NCBI RefSeq assembly: GCF_025515275.1
Contig: NZ_JAOPFU010000028.1
Coordinates: forward strand, 1-56,130
Direction of reading: 5' to 3'
From: Catenovulum sp. 2E275
Lineage (GTDB): Bacteria; Pseudomonadota; Gammaproteobacteria; Enterobacterales; Alteromonadaceae
Length of the DNA stretch: 56,130 nt
In this document: positions 55,943 through 56,130 of the stretch, one piece after another
Layout: every line of letters starts with the position of its first letter
How positions within the stretch are numbered: position 1 is the stretch's first letter
Notes under the pieces: generated by a model
The model's input: the letters and a program-made list of their open reading frames with translations, nothing else
Database searches by the model: none
What the model was told of the DNA's origin: nothing
Position numbers and translations under genes: made by a program

Positions 55943-56040
55943 AACGCCCTGTTAAAGTGTGAGTAACGCAACCACAATACACAACTCAAATTTAACACTA
56001 AAAATGCCAACCGTTAAGAATCACTCTTAAACAGTTTGTA
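55943..56040 (-). other. attC-like site A
   Basis: Minus strand: R'' TACAAAC (56034-56040), L'' TGTTTAAGAGTGA pairing with L' TCACACTTTAACA (12 of 13 or so), R' GCGTT at 55943-55947, then the inserted element. The stop codon of the edge gene (56014-56016) lies within it. About 98 bp. Confidence 0.6.
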
Positions 56041-56130
56041 TGGATAATAACCCCACCAAATTAATGATTTAAGGTAAAGTGAGACCCAAGCCCTAGCTGC
56101 AACTAAGGCCTTCTTTTGCAGTAGTTCGAT
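56014..56130 (-). CDS. Cassette gene, C-terminal 38 codons only
   Basis: The minus-strand frame is open from the window edge to a TAA at 56014-56016 inside attC-like site A. The encoded tail (KALVAARAWVSLYLKSLIWW, then GYYPYKLFKSDS) looks amphipathic or membrane associated. Too short to name. Its stop inside the recombination site fits a cassette gene. Confidence 0.5.
   Translation of the reverse strand: MELLQKKALVAARAWVSLYLKSLIWWGYYPYKLFKSDS

Noticed and set aside
54640-55945. Integron integrase or complete transposase
   Set aside because: No open frame of adequate size or integrase motif is present in the right-hand region of the window.
1-56130. CRISPR array, tRNA or rRNA genes
   Set aside because: No regularly spaced short repeats, no cloverleaf with CCA-like end and no rRNA-like sequence were seen on reading through.

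Overview
The window looks like chromosome of an AT-rich marine gammaproteobacterium, most likely Alteromonadales (Catenovulum/Paraglaciecola-like; genus is a guess). The reasons are four large TonB-dependent receptors of the type paired with glycan loci, many signal-peptide or lipoprotein glycoside hydrolases, a FecI/FecR pair, and integron-like cassettes at the right edge. There are no rRNA or tRNA genes, no CRISPR array and no complete insertion sequence.

Region 1 (1-45.9 kb) is a polysaccharide utilisation region for pectin, chiefly rhamnogalacturonan. It holds the start of a Tat-exported protein resembling exo-rhamnogalacturonan lyases, four TonB receptors in two paralogous pairs (395/10803 and 22047/34154), a PL11 rhamnogalacturonan lyase, a GH105 unsaturated galacturonyl hydrolase, two GH28 enzymes, a GH106 rhamnosidase, GH31, two GH2, GH43 and GH51 enzymes, a ThuA-like protein, an alpha/beta hydrolase, a sensory diguanylate cyclase, an MFS transporter and a cupin protein. 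The enzymes form a coherent set: PL11 and GH28 cut the backbone, GH105 and GH106 process the oligomers, and GH2, GH43 and GH51 trim galactose and arabinose side chains. A promoter-like motif (TAAGTATTTT-N11/12-CGTTA) lies before the sigma/anti-sigma operon, before one receptor-GH2 unit, before one GH28 and before the GH106-GH31 operon, suggesting a local ECF-sigma regulon.

Region 2 (46.1-53.3 kb) is a tight five-gene plus-strand operon: a c-type cytochrome/DUF1549/DUF1553 lipoprotein, a DUF1501 Tat protein, a membrane-anchored c-type cytochrome protein, a cytochrome b561-like membrane protein and a Tat-exported sugar isomerase/epimerase-like TIM barrel. These families are best known from Planctomycetes and Verrucomicrobia. 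They suggest a periplasmic redox pathway for a released sugar, of unknown chemistry.

Region 3 (53.9-56.1 kb) reads leftwards and looks like the distal end of an integron cassette array: small genes of unknown function, a GNAT, a frameshifted DUF6429 gene and attC-like hairpin sites. Two copies of a 169-bp terminal-inverted-repeat element sit exactly in the GTT core of two attC sites, each flanked by a 3-bp AAC/GTT duplication. No integrase gene is visible. If one exists it should lie to the right of the window.
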